DNA of 64,000 bases from Devosia sp. RR2S18 (GTDB lineage: Bacteria; Pseudomonadota; Alphaproteobacteria; Rhizobiales; Devosiaceae), in assembly GCF_030177755.1 (NCBI RefSeq), contig NZ_CP126539.1, forward strand, positions 3,532,001 through 3,596,000. The letters run 5' to 3'. The position numbers were made by a program, and so were the translations under genes. The notes beneath the pieces are model-generated. The model was not told where the DNA came from, ran no database searches, and saw nothing but the letters and a program-made list of their open reading frames with translations. Positions within the stretch are counted from its first letter, which is position 1. The number at the start of each line of letters is the position of its first letter. This document shows, in pieces, positions 43,447 through 50,662 of this stretch.

Positions 43447-43583
43447 CCCCGAGATTGACGGGATCGATGAGTAGACCTCATGCTGGGTGCTGTCGGACGT
43501 GGCGTTGACCACTTCCGGCGGGTTCCCGATGTGGCCTGCTCATGTTTCCGTCTGGGCTGAGCCGACCTGAAAGCCTGACGAAT

Positions 43584-44600
43584 ATGGACACGCCTGCCAT
43601 GACTGAGAACCTGATGAATGCCCTGGGACTGGACCGCCCCGAAAGCGGCGACGATGCAGTCGTGCCGTTCACCCTGGATAAGCTCGACACCCGTGGCCGC
43701 ACAGTGCGGCTCGGCGAGGCGCTAGACCAGATCCTCAGCCGCCACAACTATCCCGCGCCGGTCGCCCGGCTCCTGGGTGAGGCCGTTGTTCTGGCGTCCC
43801 TGATCGGTTCCTCGTTGAAATTCGATGGCCGCTTCATCATGCAGACCCAGACCGACGGCCCGGTGAACCTCATCGTGGTCGACTTCGACGCGCCCGATGG
43901 GCTGCGCGGCTATGCCCGCTTTGACCAGGATGCGCTGGTGAAGGCTGCCGAAGAGGGCAAGACGCGGCCGGGCGAGTTGCTGGGAAAGGGACATTTGGCG
44001 ATGACCATCGACCAGGGACCGCATATGGAGCGCTATCAGGGCATCGTTGCCCTCGAGGGCGATACGCTCGAACAGGTAGCGCATACCTATTTCATGCAGT
44101 CCGAGCAGATCCCCACCATGGTGCGGATGGCTGTGGCCGAATTTACCCAAAAGGGCGATCACCGGCCGCACTGGCGGGCTGGCGGCGTGCTGATCCAGCA
44201 CCTTCCCGAGCACGGCATTTCCCATATGCCGGACCTGCCCGGCGATGGCGATTTCGATAACCCCGAAACGGCCGACCCTGATTTTCAGGAAGCCGATGGC
44301 TGGACCGAGGCCAAGACCCTGCTGGCTACGCTCGACGACCTCGAACTGGCGGACCCAGAGCTTTCTTCCGAACGGCTCCTGTTCCGGCTCTATCATGAGA
44401 CTGGTGTGCGCGTGTTTTCTCCCATTGCGGTGGAGGAGCGCTGCACCTGCTCGGCCGATCGGATCGAGGACATGCTGGCCAACAGCTTTTCGGCCGAGGA
44501 GCGCGAAGACATGGCAGTGGATGGACAAATCGAAGTAGTGTGCGAGTTCTGTTCTTCGGCCTATCATTTCAATCCGCATCAGTTCGAAGCCAAGCACTAA
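43584..44600 (+). CDS. hslO: Redox-regulated chaperone Hsp33
   Basis: 338 residues. Holdase chaperone switched on by oxidative stress. The N-terminal domain includes LIGSSLKFDGRFIMQTQTDGPV and the LLGKGHLAMTID segment. The C-terminal redox zinc centre is present as C-x-C (ERCTCSAD) and C-x-x-C (VCEFCSSAYHF). ATG 43584 is used; 43599 is an alternative. Followed by a terminator. Confidence 0.94.
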   Translation: MDTPAMTENLMNALGLDRPESGDDAVVPFTLDKLDTRGRTVRLGEALDQILSRHNYPAPVARLLGEAVVLASLIGSSLKFDGRFIMQTQTDGPVNLIVVDFDAPDGLRGYARFDQDALVKAAEEGKTRPGELLGKGHLAMTIDQGPHMERYQGIVALEGDTLEQVAHTYFMQSEQIPTMVRMAVAEFTQKGDHRPHWRAGGVLIQHLPEHGISHMPDLPGDGDFDNPETADPDFQEADGWTEAKTLLATLDDLELADPELSSERLLFRLYHETGVRVFSPIAVEERCTCSADRIEDMLANSFSAEEREDMAVDGQIEVVCEFCSSAYHFNPHQFEAKH

Positions 44601-44605
44601 GCAAG

Positions 44606-44635
44606 ACGGCCGCCTCCGGGCGGTCGTTTCCTTTT
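44606..44635 (+). terminator. Rho-independent terminator after hslO
   Basis: Nine-pair stem ACGGCCGCC/GGCGGTCGT with a TCCG loop, followed by TTCCTTTT. Confidence 0.85.
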
Positions 44636-44707
44636 CGCTTAACCACTTGGCGCCAGACAATTTTCATGGCTAACTCGCACCGATGCTGATCGGAGCGATG
44701 GCTTTCC

Positions 44708-45492
44708 ATGTCGGATGCCCTTGGCCTGCTGCGGGCGATCCTGCGGGACAAAAGCCTGAGTGAAGGGGACGCAAGGGAGCTACTCGCCCAGGCGCTGGAG
44801 CGGGAGATCGACCCCCTGCTCTATTGCGCTGCCGAACTGGGCCTGGGGCCGCGTCTCATCATGGAGCGCGCCGCCGCCTGGGCCGGCATGGCGTACTATC
44901 CTAAAATTCCCGACGGTCTGCCGGGGCGTAGCGACTTGCCAATCCTGGAGGCGCTACGCGCAGTCCAGAGTTGTCGAATGCAGCTGTTTGATCGGCATGT
45001 CAGCTTTGCCGCGCCGGACTTTTTTGGCGTGTTGCGGCTGCGACGGGCGGTGCTGCACAAGCCTTCGCTGCGCAACCGCATCTGCCTCGTGCCAGGGCCA
45101 GCGCTCCGCGACTACCTGGCGCTGTCGGCCGCCGAGAATTTGATCGATGAAGCGCGGCAAAGGCTGGCGCGGCGCTGGCCCTACGCCTCGGCGCAACTCG
45201 AGCTCACCAAACCGGTGCGTTATGGCTTCCTGGTTGCGGTGGTGCTGCTGACCACACTTATCCTCGTCGCGCCCTACGTCGCCCAAATCTGGCTTCTGCC
45301 GCTGGTGCTGATGCTCCTTGTCGCGCCCGCATCAATCCGGCTGGCGGCAGTGTTCGAACCGCTGCCTCCGCCACCCAAACTCACACGTCCGGCCGATGTC
45401 GAGTTGCCGATCTATTCGGTGCTGATCCCGCTCCGCAACGAGGCGGCAATGGTGCCGCAATTGTTCCGCGCCATGCGCGCTCTCGATTATCC
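44708..45492 (+). pseudogene. Family 2 glycosyltransferase gene, truncated by mobile element
   Basis: About 260 native residues remain. The N-terminal part (ARELLAQALEREIDPLLYCAAELG) resembles the T2SSE_N/MshEN-like domain found before membrane glycosyltransferases. Two membrane helices follow (about 180-215), and the GT2 catalytic domain has just begun (YSVLIPLRNEAAMVPQLFRAMRALDYP) when the IS1595-type element starts at 45,493. Element bases add a few codons and a stop at 45,517. The catalytic DxD and later motifs are lost, and no continuation is found beyond the element, so the gene is inactive. Confidence 0.85.
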
Positions 45493-45517
45493 GGCATTAT
45501 GTAGGAAACGCATGTAG
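45493..45517 (+). repeat. Left terminal inverted repeat
   Basis: 25 bases identical to the complement of 49261-49285. Starts GGCATTATG and ends CGCATGTAG. Confidence 0.95.
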
Positions 45518-45636
45518 CTGAATCCACGCCACAAAGGGCGGGCGCAGTGGACTGGACGTACAGGAAAGATTCTTTTGAAAGACGTGTTGACTCCTGAGAC
45601 GTCGTGCGGATACCGTCACGTCCAAGGAGATACCCG

Positions 45637-46095
45637 ATGTCTATCGTCCCGCAGGAATCCATCCACGCTATGTTGCATCGTCGCCTTTCCGAACTGGAAA
45701 GCGCGATCGAGCTTGCGCGGGCGGCCCTAAAGGAGATGGAAGACGAGCGCGACTTGGCCTCCAAGATCATCCGCGAGAACCGTCTGCAGAAGTCGGGGCC
45801 CACCCAACAGGAAGGGACGAGGCAGCAGGAAGGAGACAGCGGATCCGCGGCGAACGGTGCAACTGACGGCCGAGGGGCCGGAGGAATGACCATCAAGCAG
45901 ATGGCTTTGGCCGTGCTGGCAGATCATCCTGACGGTCTAAGCAACAGCGGCATCTTTGAGGCTATCAGGTCCAGGTTCGGCCAGGAAATTCAGCCTAAAA
46001 GCCTATCCCCGCAGTTGGGGCGGCTGGCCGATAGGGACAATAAAATCGTCAAGGAGAATGGCGTCTGGAAATTGGCAGAAAAAAACGCCGGGTAA
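45637..46095 (+). CDS. Coiled-coil plus winged-helix protein, passenger gene
   Basis: 152 residues, not recognised at family level. Residues about 5-55 are a charged coiled coil (HRRLSELESAIELARAALKE). A Gly/Gln/Ser-rich linker follows, then a winged-helix-like domain (MTIKQMALAVLADHPDGLSN and LSPQLGRLADRDNKIVKENG, ending VWKL). ATG 45637 has AAGGAGAT upstream. It reads inward from the left repeat, and its stop sits inside the terminator at 46,078. The architecture mirrors the gene at the other end. A DNA-binding regulatory role is inferred. Confidence 0.75.
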   Translation: MSIVPQESIHAMLHRRLSELESAIELARAALKEMEDERDLASKIIRENRLQKSGPTQQEGTRQQEGDSGSAANGATDGRGAGGMTIKQMALAVLADHPDGLSNSGIFEAIRSRFGQEIQPKSLSPQLGRLADRDNKIVKENGVWKLAEKNAG

Positions 46096-46110
46096 AACCC
46101 AGCGTTTTTT
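46078..46110 (+). terminator. Rho-independent terminator
   Basis: AAAAAACGC-C-GGG-TAAA-ACCC-A-GCGTTTTTT. The stem overlaps the last codons of the preceding gene and lies 17 bases before the tRNA-like gene, so the latter needs its own promoter or is processed from read-through. Confidence 0.88.
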
Positions 46111-46126
46111 CAATGCCCAACAGTCA

Positions 46127-46204
46127 GCGAACGTAGCTCAACTGGTAGAGCATTTAGGTTGCCCACCTAAAAGGTTGCGGGTCCGAGCCCCGTCGTTCGC
46201 TCCA
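46127..46204 (+). tRNA. tRNA-Gly-like gene (anticodon GCC) with 6-bp anticodon stem
   Basis: 78 bases with encoded CCA. Acceptor stem GCGAACG/CGTTCGC is perfect, D stem GCTC/GAGC, D loop with GG, and T stem GCGGG/CCCGT. The anticodon stem is six pairs (TTTAGG/CCTAAA) where five is the rule, with loop TTGCCCA. This gives anticodon GCC but a C at position 37, where a purine is nearly universal. The T loop is TCCGAGC, so position 55 is C instead of T. The variable loop is five bases. Folding is convincing; whether it decodes GGC/GGT codons or has another role is open. Confidence 0.8.
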
Positions 46205-46206
46205 TT

Positions 46207-46252
46207 TCTCCCGGAACAAGGTGGCGTTGTCAAGTCAGCTTGTTCCGGGAGA
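46207..46252. repeat. 14-bp perfect inverted repeat after the tRNA-like gene
   Basis: TCTCCCGGAACAAG (46207-46220) and its exact complement (46239-46252) with an 18-base loop. It lies between the tRNA-like gene and the convergent XRE gene and overlaps the 3' end of the latter. It may act as a transcription end or RNA-processing structure; no T run is present. Confidence 0.7.
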
Positions 46253-46472
46253 TTCCCAACGGTGCACCGGCGTCGTCAAAAATCATCCGCACACCAGCTT
46301 TTTCAAGGGCTTGCTGCATCGCGACCAGGTTATTCGGGATCGGCGAGCGGCGTCGCTTCTCGAAGTCCCGCACCGTGCTCAACGATACATTTGCGGCCTC
46401 GGCCAACTGCTGCTGGGTCCAGTCCAGCCAGCCGCGGGCAGCTCGGCTTTGCTCAGGGGTGATCTGTGACAT
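46230..46472 (-). CDS. XRE-family helix-turn-helix regulator, passenger gene
   Basis: 80 residues, a single Cro/C1-type HTH (SRAARGWLDWTQQQLAEAAN and SLSTVRDFEKRRRSPIPNNL) plus a short dimer tail containing AGVRMIFDDAGAPLG. Divergent from the transposase gene, with 93 bases between the two starts, so it may regulate transposition. ATG 46472. Confidence 0.85.
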   Translation of the reverse strand: MSQITPEQSRAARGWLDWTQQQLAEAANVSLSTVRDFEKRRRSPIPNNLVAMQQALEKAGVRMIFDDAGAPLGISRNKLT

Positions 46473-46565
46473 CTGACAACTATATTAACCAACGTCAACG
46501 AATAGCACTGGCATTGGGCGAATCGACGCTTATCTCCAACCCCAACGATAACCGTTGGACTGGAA

Positions 46566-47555
46566 ATGGGCCAGCACTTCCTGCTCTCTGCTGCAGCGCG
46601 GACGCTATCCGTGGCGAAGGTCGCCAGGATGGGCGAGGAGGAGGCATGGAACCTGTTCCGGGCGATCCGCTGGTCCGAGACGGACGGTGAACCTTACTGT
46701 CCTGATTGCGGTTCCTTGGCCACCTATCGCCACAAGTCCAGGAAGATCTTTAGTTGCCAGGCCTGCGGCCGACAGTTCAGCGTGACCAGCGGCACGATCT
46801 TCGCCAGCCGGAAGATGGCCATCCGCGACCTCCTCGTGGCGATCGCCATCTTCGTCAATGGTGTCAAAGGTCATAGCGCCCTGCAACTGTCCCGCGATCT
46901 CGATTGCCAATACAAGACTGCCTTTGTCCTGGCCCACAAGCTGCGCGAGGCCTTGGGCGCCGAAACCAAGGAGCGGCAGGCTACTGGAACGGTGGAAATC
47001 GACGGCGCCTATTTCGGCGGCTACGTGAAGCCCTCCAACTATGTCGAGAACCGCCGCGACCGACGCCTAGCCCGCAACCAGACCGGCAAGCGCCAGGTGG
47101 TGGCCGTCATGCGGGAACGTGGAGGAAGGACACTTCCTTTCGTGGTGCCCAAGGAGTCCCTATCGGTCCCGATCATGGAGAAGCGGATCAGGCTGGACAG
47201 CATCATCCATGCCGACGAGGCTTATGGCTGGGATCCGTTGCACCTCTTCTACGAGGTCAAGCGTATCAATCACCAAGAGGCCTATTCGCATGACGGTGCT
47301 TCGACCAACCAGGCCGAGAGCTTTTTCTCGCGCATTCGGCGGGCCGAGATCGGCATGCACCACCACATCGCCGGCCCATATCTGGAGTCCTATGCCCTGG
47401 AGATGGCCTGGCGCGAGGACACCCGGCAGATCAATAACGGCGAGCAGTTCCTGCTGATGATCCTCGCCAGCCTCTCCCACCCTGTCTCCAGGGTCTGGAA
47501 GGGCTACTGGGAGCGTCGGAAAGTATCGTCGCCGGGTCAGGAAGCGCCAGCCTAA
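46566..47555 (+). CDS. IS1595-family transposase (ISXO2-like)
   Basis: 329 residues. The N terminus MGQHFLLSAAARTLSVAKVA is typical of the family. A zinc ribbon is formed by YCPDCGS and FSCQACGRQF. The ISXO2-like DDE domain has VEIDGAYFGGY (first Asp), IIHADEAYGWD (second Asp) and TNQAESFFSRIRRAEIGMHH (Glu/Asn position). It appears full length and intact, so the element may still be mobile. Confidence 0.95.
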   Translation: MGQHFLLSAAARTLSVAKVARMGEEEAWNLFRAIRWSETDGEPYCPDCGSLATYRHKSRKIFSCQACGRQFSVTSGTIFASRKMAIRDLLVAIAIFVNGVKGHSALQLSRDLDCQYKTAFVLAHKLREALGAETKERQATGTVEIDGAYFGGYVKPSNYVENRRDRRLARNQTGKRQVVAVMRERGGRTLPFVVPKESLSVPIMEKRIRLDSIIHADEAYGWDPLHLFYEVKRINHQEAYSHDGASTNQAESFFSRIRRAEIGMHHHIAGPYLESYALEMAWREDTRQINNGEQFLLMILASLSHPVSRVWKGYWERRKVSSPGQEAPA

Positions 47556-47624
47556 CATCATCCACCTTGAATTTTTCGATTATTTCAGTTATTTCAGATG
47601 AAGCGAAAAACAGAGGAGCTGATC

Positions 47625-48044
47625 ATGAGCACTTCGCAGGTCAAGTTCGACAGTTTCGACGAGCCTACGCGCAACCAGGCGATGGCGGCGTTAAAGGTGT
47701 TGAACGCCAACGACGGACATGACGTCAAGCTGCCCGTGGGCAGTAGTTTGGCCCAGATACTTCGCCGGTTCGTGCAAGTGGCGCTGGATGCCGGTGGCGT
47801 TGCCTATGGCCCGCTCTCGTCCGATCTGTCGCCGGAACAGGCGGGGAAGATCCTGGGCATCTCCCGACCTCTCGTCGTCCAACGCATGGAGGATGGTCGC
47901 CTACCGTTCCACTATGTAGGGGCGCATCGCCGTTGCTCCTTGAAGGATGTTCTCGAGCTGAAAGCCGTCGAGGAAAAGCAGAACCAGATCATGCACCAAC
48001 TCTACGATGAACTCGATGCCCTTGAACCCGACCACAAGCCGTGA
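47625..48044 (+). CDS. HTH (excisionase-fold) antitoxin-like protein
   Basis: 139 residues. The C-terminal half holds a MerR/excisionase-type helix-turn-helix (LSPEQAGKILGISRPLVVQRM-EDGRLPFHYVGAHRRCSLKDV). The N-terminal half is helical. Genes of this type commonly precede PIN-domain toxin genes, as here, where the toxin frame starts 38 bases before this stop. ATG 47625 has GAGGAG upstream. Antitoxin role inferred from the fold and the partner. Confidence 0.82.
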   Translation: MSTSQVKFDSFDEPTRNQAMAALKVLNANDGHDVKLPVGSSLAQILRRFVQVALDAGGVAYGPLSSDLSPEQAGKILGISRPLVVQRMEDGRLPFHYVGAHRRCSLKDVLELKAVEEKQNQIMHQLYDELDALEPDHKP

Positions 48045-48716
48045 GCGCATAACGGTCCTGGCCGATGCCAACGTTCTCTATTCCAACGACCAGCGGAACA
48101 TCCTGATGACCTTCGGCGTCGAAGGGGTGATCCGTCTGCGCTGGACGGACGAAATCGAGGACGAGTGGGTAAAGAATCTCGTCCGGAACAATCCTGGGGT
48201 TCTTCGGGAAAACATCGAGCGCACCTGCCGGCTCATGCGCAATGCGATATCGGACTATGACGTTTCAGGGTACGCAACCCTAACGGCGGCAACTGGCGAC
48301 ACGGACGCCAAAGACAGGCTGCCGCGGCCATAGCTTGCAAACCATCTACATTGATCACTTGGAACATTAAGGACTTCGACAAGCGGACTTTGTCGAATGA
48401 AGGAGTCAGTGTCGAAACACCTGACCATCTCCTCTGCCGTGTGTTCGATGGCAATCCCGCCTTAGTTCATGCTGCCGCCGAGAAGGCCTACGGGTTTGTG
48501 AGGAAGAATGGTGGGAAACCCAGTTGGCCGGATTATCTCGATATTCTTGCAACAAGGGGAGCGCCGTCGTCGCTGAGGGAATTTGCGAAAAGGTTGCGCA
48601 CATTCATTCCCGAAGATGTGCCTGAGCAGATATCCACCAGCGAGATGGATATCGATTTAGTCGAAGTGGAAGAAGTCGTCGAGCCGCCCGCCGGTGGCCC
48701 CAAAGGAGGTAAGTGA
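48007..48716 (+). pseudogene. PIN-domain toxin gene, frameshifted
   Basis: The first 100 residues show a PIN-domain start (ITVLADANVLYSNDQRNILM, TDEIEDEWVKNLVRNNPG). The acidic motif expected as D-x-K-D-R-H-V-L-A-A-A begins (DAKDR at about 48,297-48,311) but then shifts frame and stops at 48,333. The rest of the protein is in another frame from AAAIACKPSTLITWNIKDFDK to 48,716, with a long helical tail (APSSLREFAKRLRTFIPEDV). The gap fits a loss of about seven bases next to the active-site motif. The toxin is therefore probably inactive unless recoding occurs. Confidence 0.85.
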
Positions 48717-48718
48717 CC

Positions 48719-49198
48719 TCATTCGTGATCCTGGCCCGCCAAGGCACCTTGATGGTGGCGTTGTCCTGTATGATCGGCAAGCTTCCACACTACCACGTTC
48801 GACACCTTGCCGATCCGCTGGATACGACCGCCTCGCTTCTCCTGCAGTCTCAGTGCCTGAACGACGCGGAACGCGACTGACGTCTTCAGATGTCGGTCGG
48901 GATTGGGAAATTCCTTCCTGTCGATGATCCAGTCAGACAGCTGGCGTGTATCCAGCGGACCAGCCTGCAGCGCCTCTGTGCAGTAACTCACGATCTCTCG
49001 GCGCTTGAAGAGCTGCGCCATGTTGTAATGCGTCGGGAATTCTTCTCCGGCCCGTGGAGGCTGGAACATGTGCATCGTCGCCAGGACGTGCGACAGGGCG
49101 GCCTTCGTCTGCTCCAACTCGCGTTCTAGACGTACGATATGGCTCCTCAGATCGTCAGCCTTCGTATTCAGCGTATTGATGACCTGTAGTTCGGGCAT
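48719..49198 (-). CDS. Coiled-coil plus winged-helix protein, passenger gene (right end)
   Basis: 159 residues, not recognised. Residues about 8-45 form a coiled coil (KADDLRSHIVRLERELEQTK). A winged-helix-like region follows (YNMAQLFKRREIVSYCTEAL, HLKTSVAFRVVQALRLQEKR, ending GKVSNVVVWKLAD). ATG 49198 is preceded by AGGAG six bases upstream. It reads inward from the right repeat, mirroring the gene at 45,637 in layout though not in close sequence. Confidence 0.75.
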   Translation of the reverse strand: MPELQVINTLNTKADDLRSHIVRLERELEQTKAALSHVLATMHMFQPPRAGEEFPTHYNMAQLFKRREIVSYCTEALQAGPLDTRQLSDWIIDRKEFPNPDRHLKTSVAFRVVQALRLQEKRGGRIQRIGKVSNVVVWKLADHTGQRHHQGALAGQDHE

Positions 49199-49260
49199 TG
49201 GGGACTCCTGACCGTGACGCCGGAATGCTGCCATGCTCGAGAGGACACCTGAATATCAGA

Positions 49261-49285
49261 CTACATGCGTTTCCTACATAATGCC
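49261..49285 (-). repeat. Right terminal inverted repeat
   Basis: 25 bases, perfect inverse of 45493-45517. Confidence 0.95.
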
Positions 49286-49287
49286 GC

Positions 49288-49350
49288 ACATTTGCCGGTG
49301 CCGTCGCCTACGTTGAGTTTACCACCCGCGATCTGCTGCCCAAGCAATAA
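49288..49350 (+). pseudogene. 20-residue C-terminal remnant of an unidentified gene
   Basis: Immediately right of the element, an open frame TFAGAVAYVEFTTRDLLPKQ ends in TAA. It reads like a protein C terminus whose upstream part is missing. It is not an obvious continuation of the truncated glycosyltransferase. Low confidence because it is short. Confidence 0.35.
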
Positions 49351-49453
49351 GCTGGCACGCCGCCAAGCCTTACCGAAACGTCATGTTGTGGGGCTTGCAC
49401 GCGTGACGCGGGAGGTCCATGTCGAGGAGCAGTGAACCTCCTCGGGATCGACC

Positions 49454-50350
49454 ATGACCACCCCGCCACCCGCCCGACGCCGCGCCCTCATGCTGGTCAA
49501 TCCCAACGCCCGGCGGGGGACCGAGGCGCTTGAGGGGGTAGTCGAGCGCCTGCGCAACGGTGGGGTGGATGCGGTCATCGAACGCTTCGCCACGCCCGAC
49601 GAGGTCTCTGCCGACATCGCCCGCCGCCGCCATGAGGCCGATCTGGTGATCGTTTGCGGCGGCGACGGCACCATCAATTCGGCCGCTAAGGGCGTGCTCG
49701 AAACCGGCTTGCCCATCGGGATCATGCCCATGGGCACCGCCAACGATCTGGCGCGAACTCTGGGCATCCCCGATGATCTCGGTCGCGCCGCGGATGTCGT
49801 CATCGCCGGGCATACCAGCCGCATCGATCTGGGCGAGGTCAATGGCCACCCCTTCTTCAACGTCGCCAGCATGGGCGTCGGTGCCGATCTCGCCCGCGGT
49901 CTCACGCCCGAGGTGAAACGCCGTTGGGGCAAGCTGGGCTATAGCCTTGCCGCGCTCAAGGTGATGCTCAAGGCGCGCCCCTTCACTGCCGAAATCTTCA
50001 GCGATGCCGGTCGGGTGACGGTCAAGACCTTGCAGATCGCCGTGGGCAATGGCGTCCACTATGGCGGCGGCTCGGTCATCCACTCCGATGCCACCATCGA
50101 GGATGGGCACCTCGATCTCTATAGCCTCGAGCTCAAGAATGTCTGGAAGTTCGTCCTCATGCTCGGCGCTTTCCGTCGCGGTGAGCATGGCCTCTGGGAT
50201 GAGGTCCGCACCAACAAAAGCACCGAGTTCGACATCCGCACTCGCCAACCCAAGCCTATCAACACCGACGGGGATATCGTCACCCACACCCCCGCACACT
50301 TCGTCATTCGCCCCAAGGCCATCGAAGTCTTCGCGCCTGTCGGGAAGTAA
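49454..50350 (+). CDS. YegS/DGK-type lipid kinase
   Basis: 298 residues, diacylglycerol-kinase catalytic fold. Nucleotide motif VIVCGGDGTINSAAKGVLE, then PIGIMPMGTANDLARTLGIP, and the metal-binding C-terminal region DATIEDGHLDLYSLELKN. E. coli YegS phosphorylates phosphatidylglycerol; the substrate here is unknown. Stands alone with about 310 bases to the ABC exporter. Confidence 0.92.
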   Translation: MTTPPPARRRALMLVNPNARRGTEALEGVVERLRNGGVDAVIERFATPDEVSADIARRRHEADLVIVCGGDGTINSAAKGVLETGLPIGIMPMGTANDLARTLGIPDDLGRAADVVIAGHTSRIDLGEVNGHPFFNVASMGVGADLARGLTPEVKRRWGKLGYSLAALKVMLKARPFTAEIFSDAGRVTVKTLQIAVGNGVHYGGGSVIHSDATIEDGHLDLYSLELKNVWKFVLMLGAFRRGEHGLWDEVRTNKSTEFDIRTRQPKPINTDGDIVTHTPAHFVIRPKAIEVFAPVGK

Positions 50351-50662
50351 TCTCTACCCTTCCTCACGCGTCCGTGAAAAACCGTCTTGGCAAAGCCGCG
50401 TCAACTCTTTACAAAACCTCTACCGCTTCAGATCGAACCAAGGGGAGGCGTTGTATGGCAGCATTCATCGAGCTTCCCGCAGGCAACCCTCGCGGTTGAC
50501 CACCTGCCTTAGGCAGCACGCCATTTAGGCCTGCCGCCCAGCGGTTTCCCTCCACGACCATCTCGATCTTGCGGGATCATTTACTCTCCCGCTCCGGTTG
50601 TGGCTTTTTCAATCTCTCCTTTTCGAGGGCCGGTTTGCCGGAGAACGGCACCGGGCTGACAT
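50351..50662 (+). promoter_or_regulatory. Leader region of ABC exporter with attenuator-like structure
   Basis: Contains a 14-codon leader frame (50455-50499, MAAFIELPAGNPRG) with a strong AAGGGGAGG site. Overlapping alternative stems follow: GCAGG (50479-50483) with CCTGC (50503-50507), CTGCC (50504-50508) with GGCAG (50512-50516), and GGCAG with CTGCC (50531-50535). Downstream is a T-rich stretch before the ABC gene. Confidence 0.45.
50455..50499 (+). CDS. Putative 14-residue leader peptide
   Basis: ATG at 50455 preceded by AAGGGGAGG at a suitable distance, encoding MAAFIELPAGNPRG. Too short to judge by composition. The strong ribosome site and the pairing segments around it suggest a regulatory leader for the exporter. 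Confidence 0.45.
   Translation: MAAFIELPAGNPRG

Larger units (their letters stand above)
45493..49285. mobile_element. IS1595-type transposable element with passenger genes (3,793 bp)
   Basis: Bounded by perfect 25-bp terminal inverted repeats beginning GGCATTATGTAGG (45493-45517 and, inverted, 49261-49285). The transposase at 46,566 is of the IS1595 family. Cargo, left to right: a coiled-coil/winged-helix gene (+), tRNA-Gly-like gene (+), XRE regulator (-), transposase (+), antitoxin-like HTH gene (+), frameshifted PIN toxin (+), second coiled-coil/winged-helix gene (-). IS1595-family elements are known to carry passenger genes. The flanking eight bases (GATTATCC left, GCACATTT right) do not form the expected 8-bp target duplication. 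Confidence 0.9.
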
